Positions 46,739-57,949 are shown, counted from the first letter of the stretch. The stretch: 64,000 bases of DNA from Mermis nigrescens (GCA_036768485.1 JAVLUZ010000019.1:808548-872547); one strand, 5' to 3'. Numbers and translations: made by a program. Notes: generated by a model not told the origin, from the letters alone.

Positions 46739-49556
46739 TTAAGGTGTATAGTCGAGTATTACATTTCTGTGGTGATCTATACTTATAGAATTATCCCACA
46801 ACATGTAGAGGAACAATGTACAGTAATCACCAAAAGCATTTACGGGCCATTGCCCTGTATATGTTATTACCCCGTTAGATTTTGCGGGTATTCCCCCTTC
46901 TTCAGGGTTAAAATCAAAAGGCAGAATCTGGTGACCTTCAGGTAAAAAATCGTCAAAAGATATTCCAGTGTCCGAGTCTGTGTAAAGTTTTTGAACTATT
47001 CTTAGCGAGTGTAGATACGGATCAATAAGAGATTCATTGTGGGTATAGGGCAGGGGTGGAAACAAACGTCCGTTAACCTGTATTTGAGCACTTATACATT
47101 TTCTTAGTGATAACAAAAACGGAATTGCGACATAAGAGCCTAAAACAGAAGATGACTTTACTAGCGTAATAATAATCAAGTGGGGTATTTGACCACTATT
47201 TATAACAAAATTAGATATATCGGTTTGACCGGGTGCTAGTTCACTGTTAAAAAAATGTTGTAATTACACAAAAAAGTTGTGAGTAATTGGCTGCCACAAC
47301 TTTTATATGTCTTAGTTACACAACAATATTCTGTAGGTGCTACATAAGAAAGCAATCTATACAACAAAATATTATTGTGTCAGAGCCAACGTAATTTGTT
47401 CTGTAGATCCAACACAACTTTCAAGCCTCCAGAATATCGATTTTTGGGCCCCAATCTGAAAGCTTTATTTAGACGCTAAATAACACACATTTGATGATAG
47501 GTATAACGCAAGCAAGAGGAATGAAAAAATGCACTAGTCAGTTTTCTGAACCAAATTTGTATCTTCTTGGCTAAAATAACTGACTAATGAATTTTGACAT
47601 CGGGCATATAATGCCACATTCGAAATAACAAATATTGAGCAAAAATTCACTAGGTATTCACACAAAACAATAATGATCAAGAGAAAATGCACAAAAACTT
47701 ACATTACGACACCAAATTTAAGTAATGTAATATAATTCAAAATAAAGAGCAGCAGATTGTAAGAAAAAATAAAGTCGTAAATGTTTCAAGATTTTTTTTA
47801 GAGAATCGCAGTCTAAGTTTTTCTCATGCTCTGAAAATAGTCGCAAAAAATCAATATCAACATTTGAAATAATAATTTTTGTCAACTTTTCAATGTCTAC
47901 TTTAAGCGTAATAATTTTACATCATTTTTCCAAAAATTCCCAAAATTTATGAAATTTTGCCTGAAAAATTGCTTATGCTATCAGAATTTCACTAAACATC
48001 AATTGGGAATGAAAAGCAATTAGTGCGTAGAATAGATTGAAGGATATCTTCCATTTTTAAGAGTCACTTTTGACATACAAATATGTCTTCCAGTCGGTTC
48101 AGGATAAAGAAAGTCAATATGCCAGAATCTTATTCAGCATGCAGCGTTGAAAAAATGTTATCAAAGCCCGACAGCTGCTAGTGAAGAGGAATCATGAGTA
48201 AGAACATTCGCAGTTGTAAAAAAGGTCATTAAAAATAAGCTTGCCTTAAGAACAAATCAAGCAGTGCATATAAAATCACTTGAATAGTAAAACAGAATAA
48301 GGCAATAAAAGCATACATAACAAGATCCGATCAATTTGAGCTGAATACAGCCACACTCATATTGAAGTTGAGTAAATATATAGGTAATATAAATATATTA
48401 CACTGCCAGTATTATCAATCTCTGAAAATATATATATAATCAAGAATTGGAAAACGCATAACACACAAACTGACAAAGTGTGCTCCAACTGCATTCACCA
48501 CCTTTCATTCCATCACAACTGAGAGTATGAAGGTAGGTATTTACCTACCCTTTGTCCTTCCATCTATCTTAGTACTGGTTACAATGAATCATGTTTTCAG
48601 CTATAAGCGGTCATATGCACGTCAATCTGAGCCTAATCAATATGCATCATAGCTTGTAGGCAGAACACAAAAAAGTTGTGTTGGATAAATATACATCCGG
48701 ATTGTCAAGTACCTACACAATATTTTTGTGTCCATGGAACAGATTTGTAGATTGGACACAAGTTTATTGTGCATGTACAACGATTTTTTTTACAGTGTTG
48801 TGTGATCCTTACTGTAGCGCGATTGATAGGGTACAATGCAGATTTTGAAGTAGTGATGCCTCTATACCTAAAATTGTACTACTAGATATATACATGCGCC
48901 TGACTTTCAGTATAATTTTTGTAATTATTATTTTTTTCACTAGGTGTTGCTGTCCCTGAAAGCAAGTGAACGATGTATGAGTGGGCACTTGAGTTATAAA
49001 AAATTTCATATCTGGAATAATTAATTTTGATTGCCGTAAAAAATCACAGTATATTCATCCTGCCATTTCAACAACATTGCTTTCTGCAAATTTGGCTACA
49101 CGTTTATCATATGTGGGGTTACTTCCTGCTACAGTATTATTAAACATATCCGTTTGCTCCTTGTAAAACATTTGTGGTATACCTACTGCCCATTTTTAGC
49201 AGCTGAGGAGTATGTGAAATTTGTTTCTATATAAGCCCTATACGAATACATGTTAGTTGCTTGACTAACAATCACGTAATTCACTTTCAATACAATATCG
49301 CAAAAAAGTGCATGCAATGTCAAGCTAATGGGTGCTACGCGGGCTGCTTCATCTAATTTTGATCCATCTGCTTTAACTACTTTTGCACGGATTTCAATAA
49401 AAAGTTGGGGTCCGTAAGCTGTATCCACGATTCGGTAATATCAAATTGAATCAGTTCTTCTGTAATTAATGGACCTATAGGATAATATGCAACTTCATTT
49501 TCAGCTACAATAGAAACGGCCTGCTTTTCAACAATTTCTGCCTTATTTTTCGACAT
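46739..49556 (-). pseudogene. Polinton major capsid protein, broken
   Basis: Encodes the double-jelly-roll-type capsid protein of Polinton/Maverick elements (often named F54H12.2-like in genome annotations). It starts with ATG at 49556 (MSKNKAEIVEKQAVSIVAE). A frame change near 49430 leads to 49183-49428, with IEIRAKVVKADGSKLDEA and ATNMYSYRAYIETNF. Further shifts follow at 48800-49180 (ILKVRRMYISSSTILGIE). The C-terminal part 46739-47179 has LPFDFNPEEGG and SIDHHRNVILDY. A CACTA-like element (47242-48797) sits inside; the frames on its two sides are compatible if one copy of its TT flank is removed. Stops and shifts show it is not functional. Confidence 0.8.
47242..48797. mobile_element. CACTA-like non-autonomous element in the capsid gene
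   Basis: A 1556-bp insertion begins CACTGTTAAAAAAATGTTGT and ends with the complement of CACTGTAAAAAAAATCGTTG. Subterminal TTGTGT/ACACAA motifs recur near both ends (47263-47410 and 48670-48797). Both outside flanks read TT, fitting a 2-bp duplication. No transposase ORF. The CACT(G/A) ends suggest EnSpm/CACTA; Chapaev is an alternative. Confidence 0.65.
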
Positions 49557-49610
49557 ATTTAGAATTTGTCAATGCAAATAGATGATGCAATTTTTTAGAT
49601 CTACTTTGCC

Positions 49611-49657
49611 TATTTATAGACTTTCTACATTGTCGTTTCTTTTTCTTATTTATAAAC
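49611..49657 (-). promoter_or_regulatory. TATA-like boxes upstream of the capsid gene
   Basis: On the minus strand TCTATAAATA (49611-49620) and GTTTATAAATAAG (49645-49657) lie 55-100 bp upstream of the capsid ATG. Equivalent motifs precede other genes of the same element. Confidence 0.5.
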
Positions 49658-49804
49658 TTATTCTTCGCCCACCTATACTTGAAAATCTTTTTGCCTTTCG
49701 TTTTCTGTACCGTCTTACAGTAACTGGTGCTTTTTAGGTTTGGCAGTAGTCATTGTCATGATTCCTAAGGCTGACGTGCAGAAATAGGGTTAAATAGACA
49801 TTTT

Positions 49805-50550
49805 TTACAATATCGCAGATCTTTTAAAGTACAACTGTAGAATGATTGGATCCGACTGCAAAAAACTATAGTTGTCTGTATTTTTTATTGCTATAGATAT
49901 TGATGATATGAAGCTTTGAAGTACTTTATAATAGGATACATTTTCATATTTATAGTTTACGAGATGCTGCATTGGCTGAAAGACATCCATGCAGATTATT
50001 TGAGAACAGTACGCGCTGGGTACAGCAAGACCAGATTTGACCAAAAAGACGGGGTTGATCCAAACACGACGCTCACCCCTGACGACAAAGTTTTGAGTGG
50101 GGAACACGTGAGGGTAAATTGTGTCCATGTTTAAACCTAATAATTCTGTCAAGTAAGGCGAACTTAATTGCACTTGAGTGTTTTTAATATTCAGAAATGC
50201 GTAATTATCAGGTGTAATAATCAGGTGAACGTCATTCTGAATACTTTCTGGTAATGCCTGATTAAACGTATTTCACTAAATCTGCAATGCTAGATGGAAA
50301 ATTTCTCGGTTCAATATTAAATTTTTTCATAATCATTTTTTTCGTCGGGTTTATCAGGCGAAACATAACTGACAGAATTTGGTGGTCGTAAAATAAGATT
50401 TTTGAATAATTTGTTTTACACACATTTCCCATTTGCCTGTAAATTCTAGGGGCTTTTTAGCTGGAGAGTATACATTCCATTGTTTTTCATAGCCTTTGTA
50501 CATTCAAAAAATAGATAAAAGTCACCAGGATCTGTTCTGAAATCATCCAT
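49805..50550 (-). pseudogene. Polinton minor capsid (penton-like) protein, broken
   Basis: It starts with ATG at 50550 (MDDFRTDPGDFYLFF) and continues with a block matching the beta-strand start of this family (TLQLKSP, then FTGKWEM in another frame). A stop and several shifts separate this from the open C-terminal part 49805-50173 (LTELLGLNMDTIYPHVF, SISIAIKNTDNY, ILQLYFKRSAIL). It lies between integrase and major capsid genes, as expected for a Polinton structural gene. The penton assignment is from family knowledge and position; identity is less certain than for the capsid and integrase. Confidence 0.55.
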
Positions 50551-50576
50551 TTTGATTTTTACAATGTATCTATGAC

Positions 50577-50590
50577 TTTATATTTATAAC
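50577..50590 (-). promoter_or_regulatory. TATA-like box upstream of the minor capsid gene
   Basis: GTTATAAATATAAA on the minus strand, about 30 bp upstream of the ATG at 50550, inside the very end of the integrase gene. Confidence 0.45.
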
Positions 50591-51602
50591 TTTACAACGT
50601 TTGACACCCATGAATCGAATTTACGAGGGTAACCATGCGACCGCACTAAATAATAAGTTTTCCCTGACCGCTTCCTCGTTTTTAATATTTTCTCAATAAT
50701 AAACACATCTTTAGCAGATGTATCAATTTTCTGCAATTCTGTTTCATAGAAAATACCCTTCAAATTTTTAACCATTCTGATCTTCTAGTGTGTAAATGTG
50801 GGGAGTGCGTGCAAATCTTTCTTTTAGAACGAAAAATTCTTCAGTCCAATTTGTTGCCTATATTAAATTTGAACTGTACGGGCTTAATCGCGAGGCTCTA
50901 TTCTGAATGCTTTATTCAAAATTTCGCGCTCGTTTATTTCATTTACGATTGATGGAGCCATACCAATAGTTCTATGAACAGAATTATCTGTAATTTTTCA
51001 CGAGTTTATCTATGATATCAATATACCTATATGTATTATTACGTGTAAAGAAACGCCACATTTTTTCTTTCAAGGTTCTATTAAAACGTTCAATAACACT
51101 TGCTTTCATTTTGCTTTTCGTCGTAAAGAAATTCACATCTTCCGATTTCAGAAAACGTTGAAATTCCTTGTTTACAAATTCCTTGCCGGCATCTGTTTGA
51201 AGTTTGTATGATTTTCATCCTGACGAATGTAAAATCGACTTAAATGCTTCATGTACCTCTTTTAAATTTTTGGTCTTTAAAGGTACTGACTAGGAGTATT
51301 TCGAAAAAATGTCGATACAATTCAACAAATACTTATACCCGTCATTATAACAAGCCATAGATTGCAAGTCCACCAAATCCCCTGCCAGTGTTCATGTATA
51401 GCACTCACAATAACTTTATGGCGTTTGGAGTGTTTTACAAGCGGCTTGTGCAGCAAATATGTGGGCTGTTTACCCAACCATGCTCATACCTGTTTGAATT
51501 GAATGCGGGGGATCATACCTATGGGCTCGGGTGCAAAAGCTGATAGGCGCCAGAGTAGCCAGTTTTTGGATAATAGTATAGTTCATTTAACACCTCATTC
51601 AT
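50584..51602 (-). pseudogene. Polinton integrase (RVE type) with chromodomain, broken
   Basis: It would integrate the element's DNA using a retroviral-type DDE core. The frame starts with ATG at 51602 and has an N-terminal LYYYPKTGYSGAYQLLH block, then a basic HKPLVKHSKRHK segment after a shift. The core shows the first Asp in GDLVDLQS (about 51375), the second in QTDAGKEF (about 51180-51200) and the Glu in SVIERFNRTLKEKMW (about 51090). The C-terminal 50584-50775 frame is a chromodomain-like tail (DVFIIEKILKTRKRSGK, GYPRKFDSWV). In-frame stops after IDIFSKYS and before KSYKLQTD and several shifts make it a pseudogene. Length and domain order match Polinton integrases. Confidence 0.85.
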
Positions 51603-51719
51603 TTTGATTCATGCATTCTGCACCAATCATCAGTACTTATACATGTCACTGACATGACCTCTCGCTTTTTTTCTTTTTTTTATTTATTCAATTCATATTT
51701 ACAACACCATATTAACTTT

Positions 51720-52075
51720 ATGCATGATCGCATTATCGTACAAATGCTCCCACATATTTTTCAGCGTTAATATCGTAAATTTCGCCACAATTCGTACAAT
51801 GCTTCATATACACGATTCGCCACACATTATTTCAAGCTCAGCGTCAAACGTCCAGAATGCTTTCCCGTCTTTCAAGACGCCGTTCATCCTTAAATTCATC
51901 CGTAAGCTGCATCCAGAAGCAGTTGCCGATCCGTTCCACCTTCTGTACAGTAATGTAGCGGGATGCCGCTTTGTCGACCAGTTTGTTCACAAAATGATGA
52001 AACAGCCAATTCGCCAGGTGATGACATTTTCAGCGAATTGCAGAAGTCGTAGCAGATAAAAATAATATAGGCTCA
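51720..52075 (-). pseudogene. Unrecognised Polinton-linked ORF remnant, zinc-ribbon-like end
   Basis: On the minus strand three short frames follow each other: a helical part with His residues (HHFVNKLVDKAASRYITVQK, IGNCFWMQLTDEFKD), then LKDGKAFWTFDAELEIMCGE, then HCTNCGEIYDINAEKYVGAF. Their order and composition suggest one protein broken by two shifts, ending with paired Cys (CTNCGE). The plus-strand frame 51724-52059 is its shadow. It lies just upstream of the integrase. No family recognised. Confidence 0.4.
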
Positions 52076-52108
52076 GACAGTACATACAACTATTCAGGTT
52101 TCTGCTCA

Positions 52109-52120
52109 CATTTATAGACT
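52109..52120 (-). promoter_or_regulatory. TATA-like box between two small Polinton genes
   Basis: AGTCTATAAATG on the minus strand, directly after the stop of the 96-aa ORF and upstream of the zinc-ribbon-like remnant. Confidence 0.4.
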
Positions 52121-52684
52121 TTAGTAGTTCGTTTTACCCTTTTCTTCCTCCTTTACATGCTCCGCATAGCGCATCAGAACACGACTACCAGCTAGTGTTA
52201 TTTTGGTAGCCCAAAAATAATTAAAATATGATATTGGTATAGTTAGCTTAATTCTAATTTGATATAAATATGATATTTCGCTATTTGTTATTTAAAATAT
52301 GATATATTTTTGATATTTGGTATATATTTAATATGTTTTTGGTAGAGTTTTAGTGCATATGTATACCTATGATTTATTTTTCTTGCAACCGTATTTCAAA
52401 AGTAAGTACCTATGTAAGCAAAATAGTTGGGGAATTAAATGCATGCATATCAATGCACTGTAATAAATTATGCATATTTTAGGACTCGTTTATTTTATTT
52501 CAAAGTCAAAAGACTAAGTATGCAGGTAATCAATATTTTTTGAACGATGATCTCTCATTTCCAACGATTTTTCACTTATTCAGAAAGCAACAATTACGAT
52601 GTTATGCACAGCAATGAATAAGCATAGCTAGTTTGTGTTACAGTAAGCTACTTAGAAATCGAATTTCTCGTACCTACTCTGCTC

Positions 52685-52929
52685 ACCATACGTGCGGCAG
52701 CAAGGAAATTCTGGGGGGTGCAAGATTTTTTTCAAGGTTAAAAAATGGCCCTAAAAATGGTGGTATAGCGTAAAAACACCATGTTTTGACGTTTCTCATC
52801 AAGTACTATCCATTGGCATCAAAAAATTGCGAAAAAAAACGAAAAAAAATTTCAAAAATTGAATTCTGGGGGAGGGTATTTTGGTTTCTGGGATGGATGC
52901 ATACCCCCAAACCCCATACGCCCTGGTGT
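52685..52929 (-). repeat. Rep-G copy 4 (nested in the hAT-like element)
   Basis: Reverse complement of the family at 33594: ACCATACGTGCGGCAGC, TTCTGGGGGGTGCAAG, TTGACGTTTCTCATC(A/G)A and CATACCCCCAAACCCC are shared. Confidence 0.8.
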
Positions 52930-53242
52930 GCTGCTCACTAAACGTATAAAATAGATTTTAGTGCACAAGCTTTTTGTGAAACAAACTATAGAAAAACACG
53001 AGCATTACATTTTTAGGACGTAAATTTCAAAAAATTTTCATTTATATAAAAACTTGCGGAATTTACGTGATTAAGTTTCAAAATTGCATGAATTCCTTTT
53101 ACTTTTCGACAAATAACAAAATTTCGAATATTTGGATCACAATCAGGGAAGCTCAACGGTCAAGAATACAGGTGGCAAACAAGGATTAAGAGAACAAATA
53201 ATTCAATGGTCATCATTCCTACCTACCTACCTAATGTATTGT

Positions 53243-53425
53243 AAACTCCCTGTTTGTTTCACACAAGTTTGGGTAAAAATTTTAAAAACGATGTCCGACA
53301 ACAAAATTGACAGATTGCAATTATAGCATTGATTTGATATATAATTATCGTAATCCGTCGGCTTACTTTCGAATAACTTCTTAAAATTTATGCCTTCTAA
53401 ACTTATGTGAAACAGACTATAAGCC
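53243..53425. mobile_element. MITE related to 33182-33424
   Basis: TGTTTGTTTCACACAAGTTT on the left and AAACTTATGTGAAACAGACT on the right are inverted complements. The ends resemble those at 33182 and 33424. Confidence 0.5.
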
Positions 53426-53525
53426 AACCTTAATGATAAGCTGAGCTCACCTTATATTACGCATAAATCAACACAGACAGGTGTTACTTCACTCATACTA
53501 CGCTGCGCTAATTGTATGTAAGTAC

Positions 53526-53752
53526 ACCATAGGTGGGCGGCTCCAAAGTTCTGGGGGGTGCAAGATTTTTTCAAAGGTAAAAAATGGCCCAACAAAAATG
53601 GTGGTATGGCGAACAAACACTCATTTTTCAACGTTTCTCATCGATCAATATCCATTGGCATCCTTAAAATTGCAAAAAACACAAAAAAAATTCAAAAATT
53701 GAATTATGTATTTTTCTTGGGTGCATTCTCCAAACCCCTCCCCACGCCCAAT
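53526..53752 (-). repeat. Rep-G copy 5 (nested in the hAT-like element)
   Basis: CCATAGGTGGGCGGCTCC to CCCCTCCCCACGCCC, aligning with copy 4. Open frames at 53481-53702 and 53558-53935 come from the repeat. Confidence 0.8.
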
Positions 53753-54440
53753 GAAGTGCTCACGAATGATGTAGGTGTGTATACAAACCTCAACGGACTA
53801 TATGTAACACATGCAGGGGGCTCTGGCATCGGTATACATACGTGCCATACCTACCTACGTGTTTGTCTCCATATGATACGAACAACATGTGGAAAATACC
53901 TACAGCATCATTCGTACAAAATAAGTAAGATATAGAGCGAAAAAAGGAAAAGTGCTACCACTTCGTACTAAAATTATACCAAAATTATATCAAAAATATT
54001 TTCACATTTCACAGAGTTTTGATATGATAAGAATATGATATACCAAAATTCACAGAATTAAAATATGATATTGATAGTCCAGCAAGTTGCCTACCAAAAT
54101 CATGCCAAAATTTATTTTTGGTATATCAAAATAACACTACTACCAGCGTCTCGCATAGCCCTATTAAACTCACAGCATAATGGGCATGTTTGTACTGTCG
54201 CATACCATCTGCCTCCGTTAGTTTCAAAAAAGTCGTGCTCCAATGAATTTTTTGGCAGTAGCAGCACAGGTGAATCATTAATGGGTACATGGGGCGCTCC
54301 AACTTCCACCCGCACAATTGGATGGGTGGCCTGATTGCACCCTCCCATACGTTTTCTTCTCCTCATTGACACAAAATCGTTTGTTTAATTCTTTAAGCTC
54401 TTCCATTTTTATATTTTACTGTCTCTTCATATTCAATATC

Positions 54441-54462
54441 CTTATTTATAGATTCATTTATA
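54441..54462 (-). promoter_or_regulatory. TATA-like boxes upstream of the small Polinton ORF
   Basis: On the minus strand GTATAAATG (54454-54462) and CTATAAATAAG (54441-54451) lie 75-95 bp upstream of the ATG at 54366. Confidence 0.45.
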
Positions 54463-54739
54463 CTCCCTTTTCAGATCAGACCTTCCCACGGACGTCTGCA
54501 AAATCAAGACAGCAATGTTGCAATCATTCGTGATTGTTACTGTACAATTATACATCGTACGATTTAAGTGTTTGATTATTTCATTACCAAAAGTAGTGTA
54601 AAGCTGGGTGAAGCGTGCAACCGAAAGTGTAGTTGTCCTTCAGCTTTCGGCCAAAAGAAACAAACTAGAGAAAATATTTAAAGTATAAACACTGTCATTT
54701 AGGCGGTCAGTCACCTGGGCACTGGTCGGTTGGTTCCTC

Positions 54740-55300
54740 TAGGGGCGCGGGAGGGGGACCCTAACCCAAATGACCTCTTCCCTCTAAGGGCCCATACCAC
54801 CAAGGCTGCTACCTGACCCGCTCCCTTTGCTAGGGCTGCTCCCTAACCCCCAAACCGATCCTCTAGGCTGACTCCCTTCCTATTGCTGCTCCCTAACCCT
54901 TGAAACAATCCCCTGGATTGGCTCCCTTCCTATGGCTACTCTCTGACCCCCGTCCTTTATGGCTCCCCTACCCCCCATGGCTGCTCCCTACCCTGCTCTC
55001 TGGCCCTTGGCTGTTCCATGACCCGCTCCCTTCCCTTGGGCTGCTCCCTACCCCCTCTCACAGCCACTCCCTAAGCCTGCCCCCCTTCCATAGGGCTGCT
55101 CCCTGACCCTGCCTCTTCCCTAACCCCCAAACCAATCCCCTAGGTTGGCTCCCTTCCTATGGCTGCTCCCTGAACCCTTCCCTTATGGCTGTCCTACCCC
55201 CACGGCATGCTCCCCACACTACTCTCTCTGCCCCTTTGGCTGTTCCCTGACCCGCTCCCCTTCCCTTGGCTGCTCCCTGCTCCCAAGACCACTCCTTGTG
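54740..55300. repeat. Pyrimidine-rich minisatellite
   Basis: Degenerate units built on GGCTGCTCCCT(G/A)ACCC and CTCCCTTCCTATGGCT repeat over about 560 bp. The plus strand is strongly C/T-rich, an abrupt contrast with the AT-rich surroundings. The Pro/Leu-rich frames across it are not genes. Confidence 0.85.
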
Positions 55301-55540
55301 TATTCTACATATAGCACACCTCCGTCACAGTATAGCTCAGTGAATATGTCAAGCATGTTGCCCATCTTATAACACATATGCTAAGTTGTAACGTTATCCC
55401 CAGGGTAATAGGTATAAGTACTTATAGGTACCTATGCACCTACTGTATTACTTTATCGAAGTGTGTGATAAATCAACAGATAACGAGCATGTGCTTAGTC
55501 TTATTTTTGAAATTGGAAAGAAAAATGCACCAGTAGGCCA

Positions 55541-56221
55541 ATCCACATGTTGTCGCACCTCCAACCAGCCAAAACCCCCAGAAATTTCTCGCGACTATTA
55601 ATTTAGCATTAACATTAGTTATCAGATTCGTAATCTACAACTTAGGGGCAACCTTTTAAGAAAAAATTGGCCCTCCGCAAATTGTAAAAGTGCTTCTCAG
55701 TGTAAAGCTTAACACGTGTGCTACGCAATATTGGTTGTATAGCAACAAAATGAACTAGGATCTGTAACGCTAAGGTAGGGCACATTTTAAGCTGATTAGC
55801 ATGTTCCGCCTACTTAGCGGAGTAGATGAAGGAATTTCTATTTTAGTCTCGAAACTTTTACGATAAAATGATCACAGATCAAGAAATATTGCGTTAGAAG
55901 AGAAAAATTGGCTTTTGAGATATTGTAAACCTCTATAATATAAAACTAATTTGACTGCACAGAAACCAAAATTGAGTTAGATAAGCTGAAGGACACGCAA
56001 AGAGTAGAAAAACTAGAATACTTCACACTTTTGTGCAACAACCATTGATTGTAAAGGGAATTTAAAGTCAGATTCGTAATCTACAAATCAAGGGCAACAT
56101 TTTTAAAAAAAGTGGCCTTCCACAAATTATTTGGTTTTACGGTCTTTACACTTTAAACACTCTGTAAATACATGGCCGCACTGTGTTTACGGACTCAGCA
56201 CAGATACAGATGTATTTGCCT
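55541..56221 (-). repeat. Rep-E copy F (inverted)
   Basis: 55600-56070 is the reverse complement of 23050-23500 (GTTCCGCCTACTTAGCGGAG, GTTGCACAAAAGTGT-like blocks). Rep-E again abuts the LTR at the same LTR position as elsewhere. Confidence 0.75.
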
Positions 56222-56569
56222 TTGGGACTTACTTAGGTACCTGAGCTGCTCAGTGCTGGTCAGATTCGCACTATCATGGGGCGATTTCGAGCCAATTGAC
56301 CCTTGGTAGACCTATGGCTTCAACTCCCTCGGTCCTAATATTGCTGACCGCTTCTTGCCAGGAGTTTCTAAGCAGCTATGCCCTAAATCCTAACACTAGT
56401 ACCTGATGCTCGCAAAGGTCAGTTGACCTATCTCAACCCAACCTCAAGTTCGATAATTTAACTTCTTTTCTTGAGGTCCGAGTAATTCGGAAATGCTTTG
56501 GTTCCTAATTTGTGTAGCACTCTAAAATTCGAATACAACAACAGCGAGCTCTCAACTGGTCAGTCATCA
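56222..56569 (-). mobile_element. LTR, 5' portion, minus strand
   Basis: On the minus strand it starts TGATGACTGACCAGTTGAGA at 56569 and runs to the TAAGTCCC motif near 56226, aligning with 25173-25545. Beyond that is Rep-E copy F. Confidence 0.75.
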
Positions 56570-57949
56570 TAAAATATTTAATATATTTTTAGCTATTTTT
56601 TTGGGTAGAGAAAAAGATAAGATGAATTCTCTGTAAAATAAATAAAAGATAAGACCATAAATGATTTACCCTATTTCACTCTACTAAAATCCAAAATAAA
56701 ATTAACGCCGAAGTCGCCCAACCTACCCTCAATATACTTTATCACTGGGTGGTTGTTCTTTATTTTATTGCACAAATGTGCAAAGCGCGGCTCTAAGCCA
56801 GCACAAACTATAATGCTAAAACGAAAACGCCAAAACGCCAAAACGTCAGAACTCCAACTGACTATCCTACTAGGATGACTACAGTAAAGCAAAGTCAATG
56901 AAAACAACTTAACATTGATTAAATTAAGTTTTTACCAAATAGAATGTTCTAGAAGATTATAGCGGTAACATAGGTACACAACTGCTGTTAACATATACGT
57001 CATTCTATTTTACTAGACAAGTACCTAATTGAATTTTGAACTGAAAAATAGGGATTAATTGAGAAATGAAGGCATAATCTCGAACTGACACATCACAAGG
57101 ATGGCTACTCAAATAGTTATGTAAATCCGGTACAGTATAACAACATTGTTGGCTGGCCTTCGCGGACTGATGGTAAAATGTTTGTATAAAAGTTCATATT
57201 GTGTAACTGCCGTAGTTACACTCTCCCACGTTTCCGAAAAAATTTGAGACATAGTGTTGAATTTTTTCTAGTACGAACGGCGGCTAACGGCGCCTAAACT
57301 TGAGTAGCCGTTATTGACGATTTTTGCGGCCAGACTTTTTCATCAAACGGAGACCCGATGCAAGCTGATGTCAAAGTTCGTGCTCAAAGACGCTCTAAGA
57401 CTTGCGCCACATAACGATATAGCGTAGAAAGCGTGCAAAGAGATGGATCGTTTGGGTAATACACTCCTTCAGTAAAAATTATGTATCCAGAGATGGAGTC
57501 ACCGCTCAGATGGGAATTTCTTTAGTAGCCTTCAGTTCCCGGAAGGTAAATTTTTTTGAAATGAAAAATTTTTTGGTTGAGTTTGACCCCTTGTCCAGTA
57601 AAGAATTACGAAATGTTAATAGGAATACTGCTTTTGAGCAATAATTTTAGAACGCGAGATTATATGGCACATAAGATCAATAGGCAGGAGTGAGATTAAG
57701 ACCCAAAGACAAAAAAATTAAAGCAACAAGGTAAAGATAAGACCAAGGAATGTAATTATGCGAGCAAAATAAGACAATACCTGATTATGCAATATTGATG
57801 AGAAGATAGCACCAAAGAATCAAGAAAAAATACAATGATAAGGCAACGCAATAATAAACAGTCAAAGAAAAATAGCACAATCGCGATAAAAGACCGGGAA
57901 AACAACATCTGGTGATGACAGCTGCTGGCCGATGGGGCAACAATCGCAG
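56570..57949. other. No recognised gene
   Basis: A 78-codon minus frame at 56671-56907 has no motif. 57650-57860 is A-rich and purine-rich with loosely repeated GATAAGACCAA motifs. Nothing else recognised. Confidence 0.4.

Larger units (their letters stand above)
52193..54139. mobile_element. hAT-like element with exact 8-bp target duplication
   Basis: A 1947-bp insertion begins TAGTGTTATTTTGG and ends with its inverted complement (AAAATAACACTA). CTACCAGC flanks it at 52185-52192 and 54140-54147, an exact 8-bp duplication typical of hAT. Both ends are rich in ATATGATAT motifs. It contains two Rep-G copies and a MITE but no transposase, so it is non-autonomous and has itself been a target. 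Confidence 0.85.
52121..54366 (-). pseudogene. Small Cys-containing Polinton-linked ORF, split by a transposon
   Basis: The first part runs from ATG 54366 (MRRRKRMGGC) to 54140 and includes VRVEVGAPHVPINDSP, ETNGGRWYATVQ and a CPLCCEFNRAMRD motif. The last part, 52184 to the TAA at 52121-52123, is basic and acidic (YAEHVKEEEKGKTNY). Between them lies a 1.9-kb hAT-like element. Counting one copy of its 8-bp duplication, the two parts total 291 nt, an open frame of 96 codons plus stop, so the gene was probably intact when the transposon landed. Function unknown. A different frame in the first part is also open, so the reading is not certain. Confidence 0.5.

Noticed and set aside
51724..52059. 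111-codon plus-strand ORF
   Set aside because: The minus strand carries the more protein-like, Cys-containing frames in line with the other Polinton genes; this frame appears to be its shadow.
54900..55372. Pro/Leu-rich open frames
   Set aside because: Low-complexity translation of the pyrimidine-rich minisatellite.
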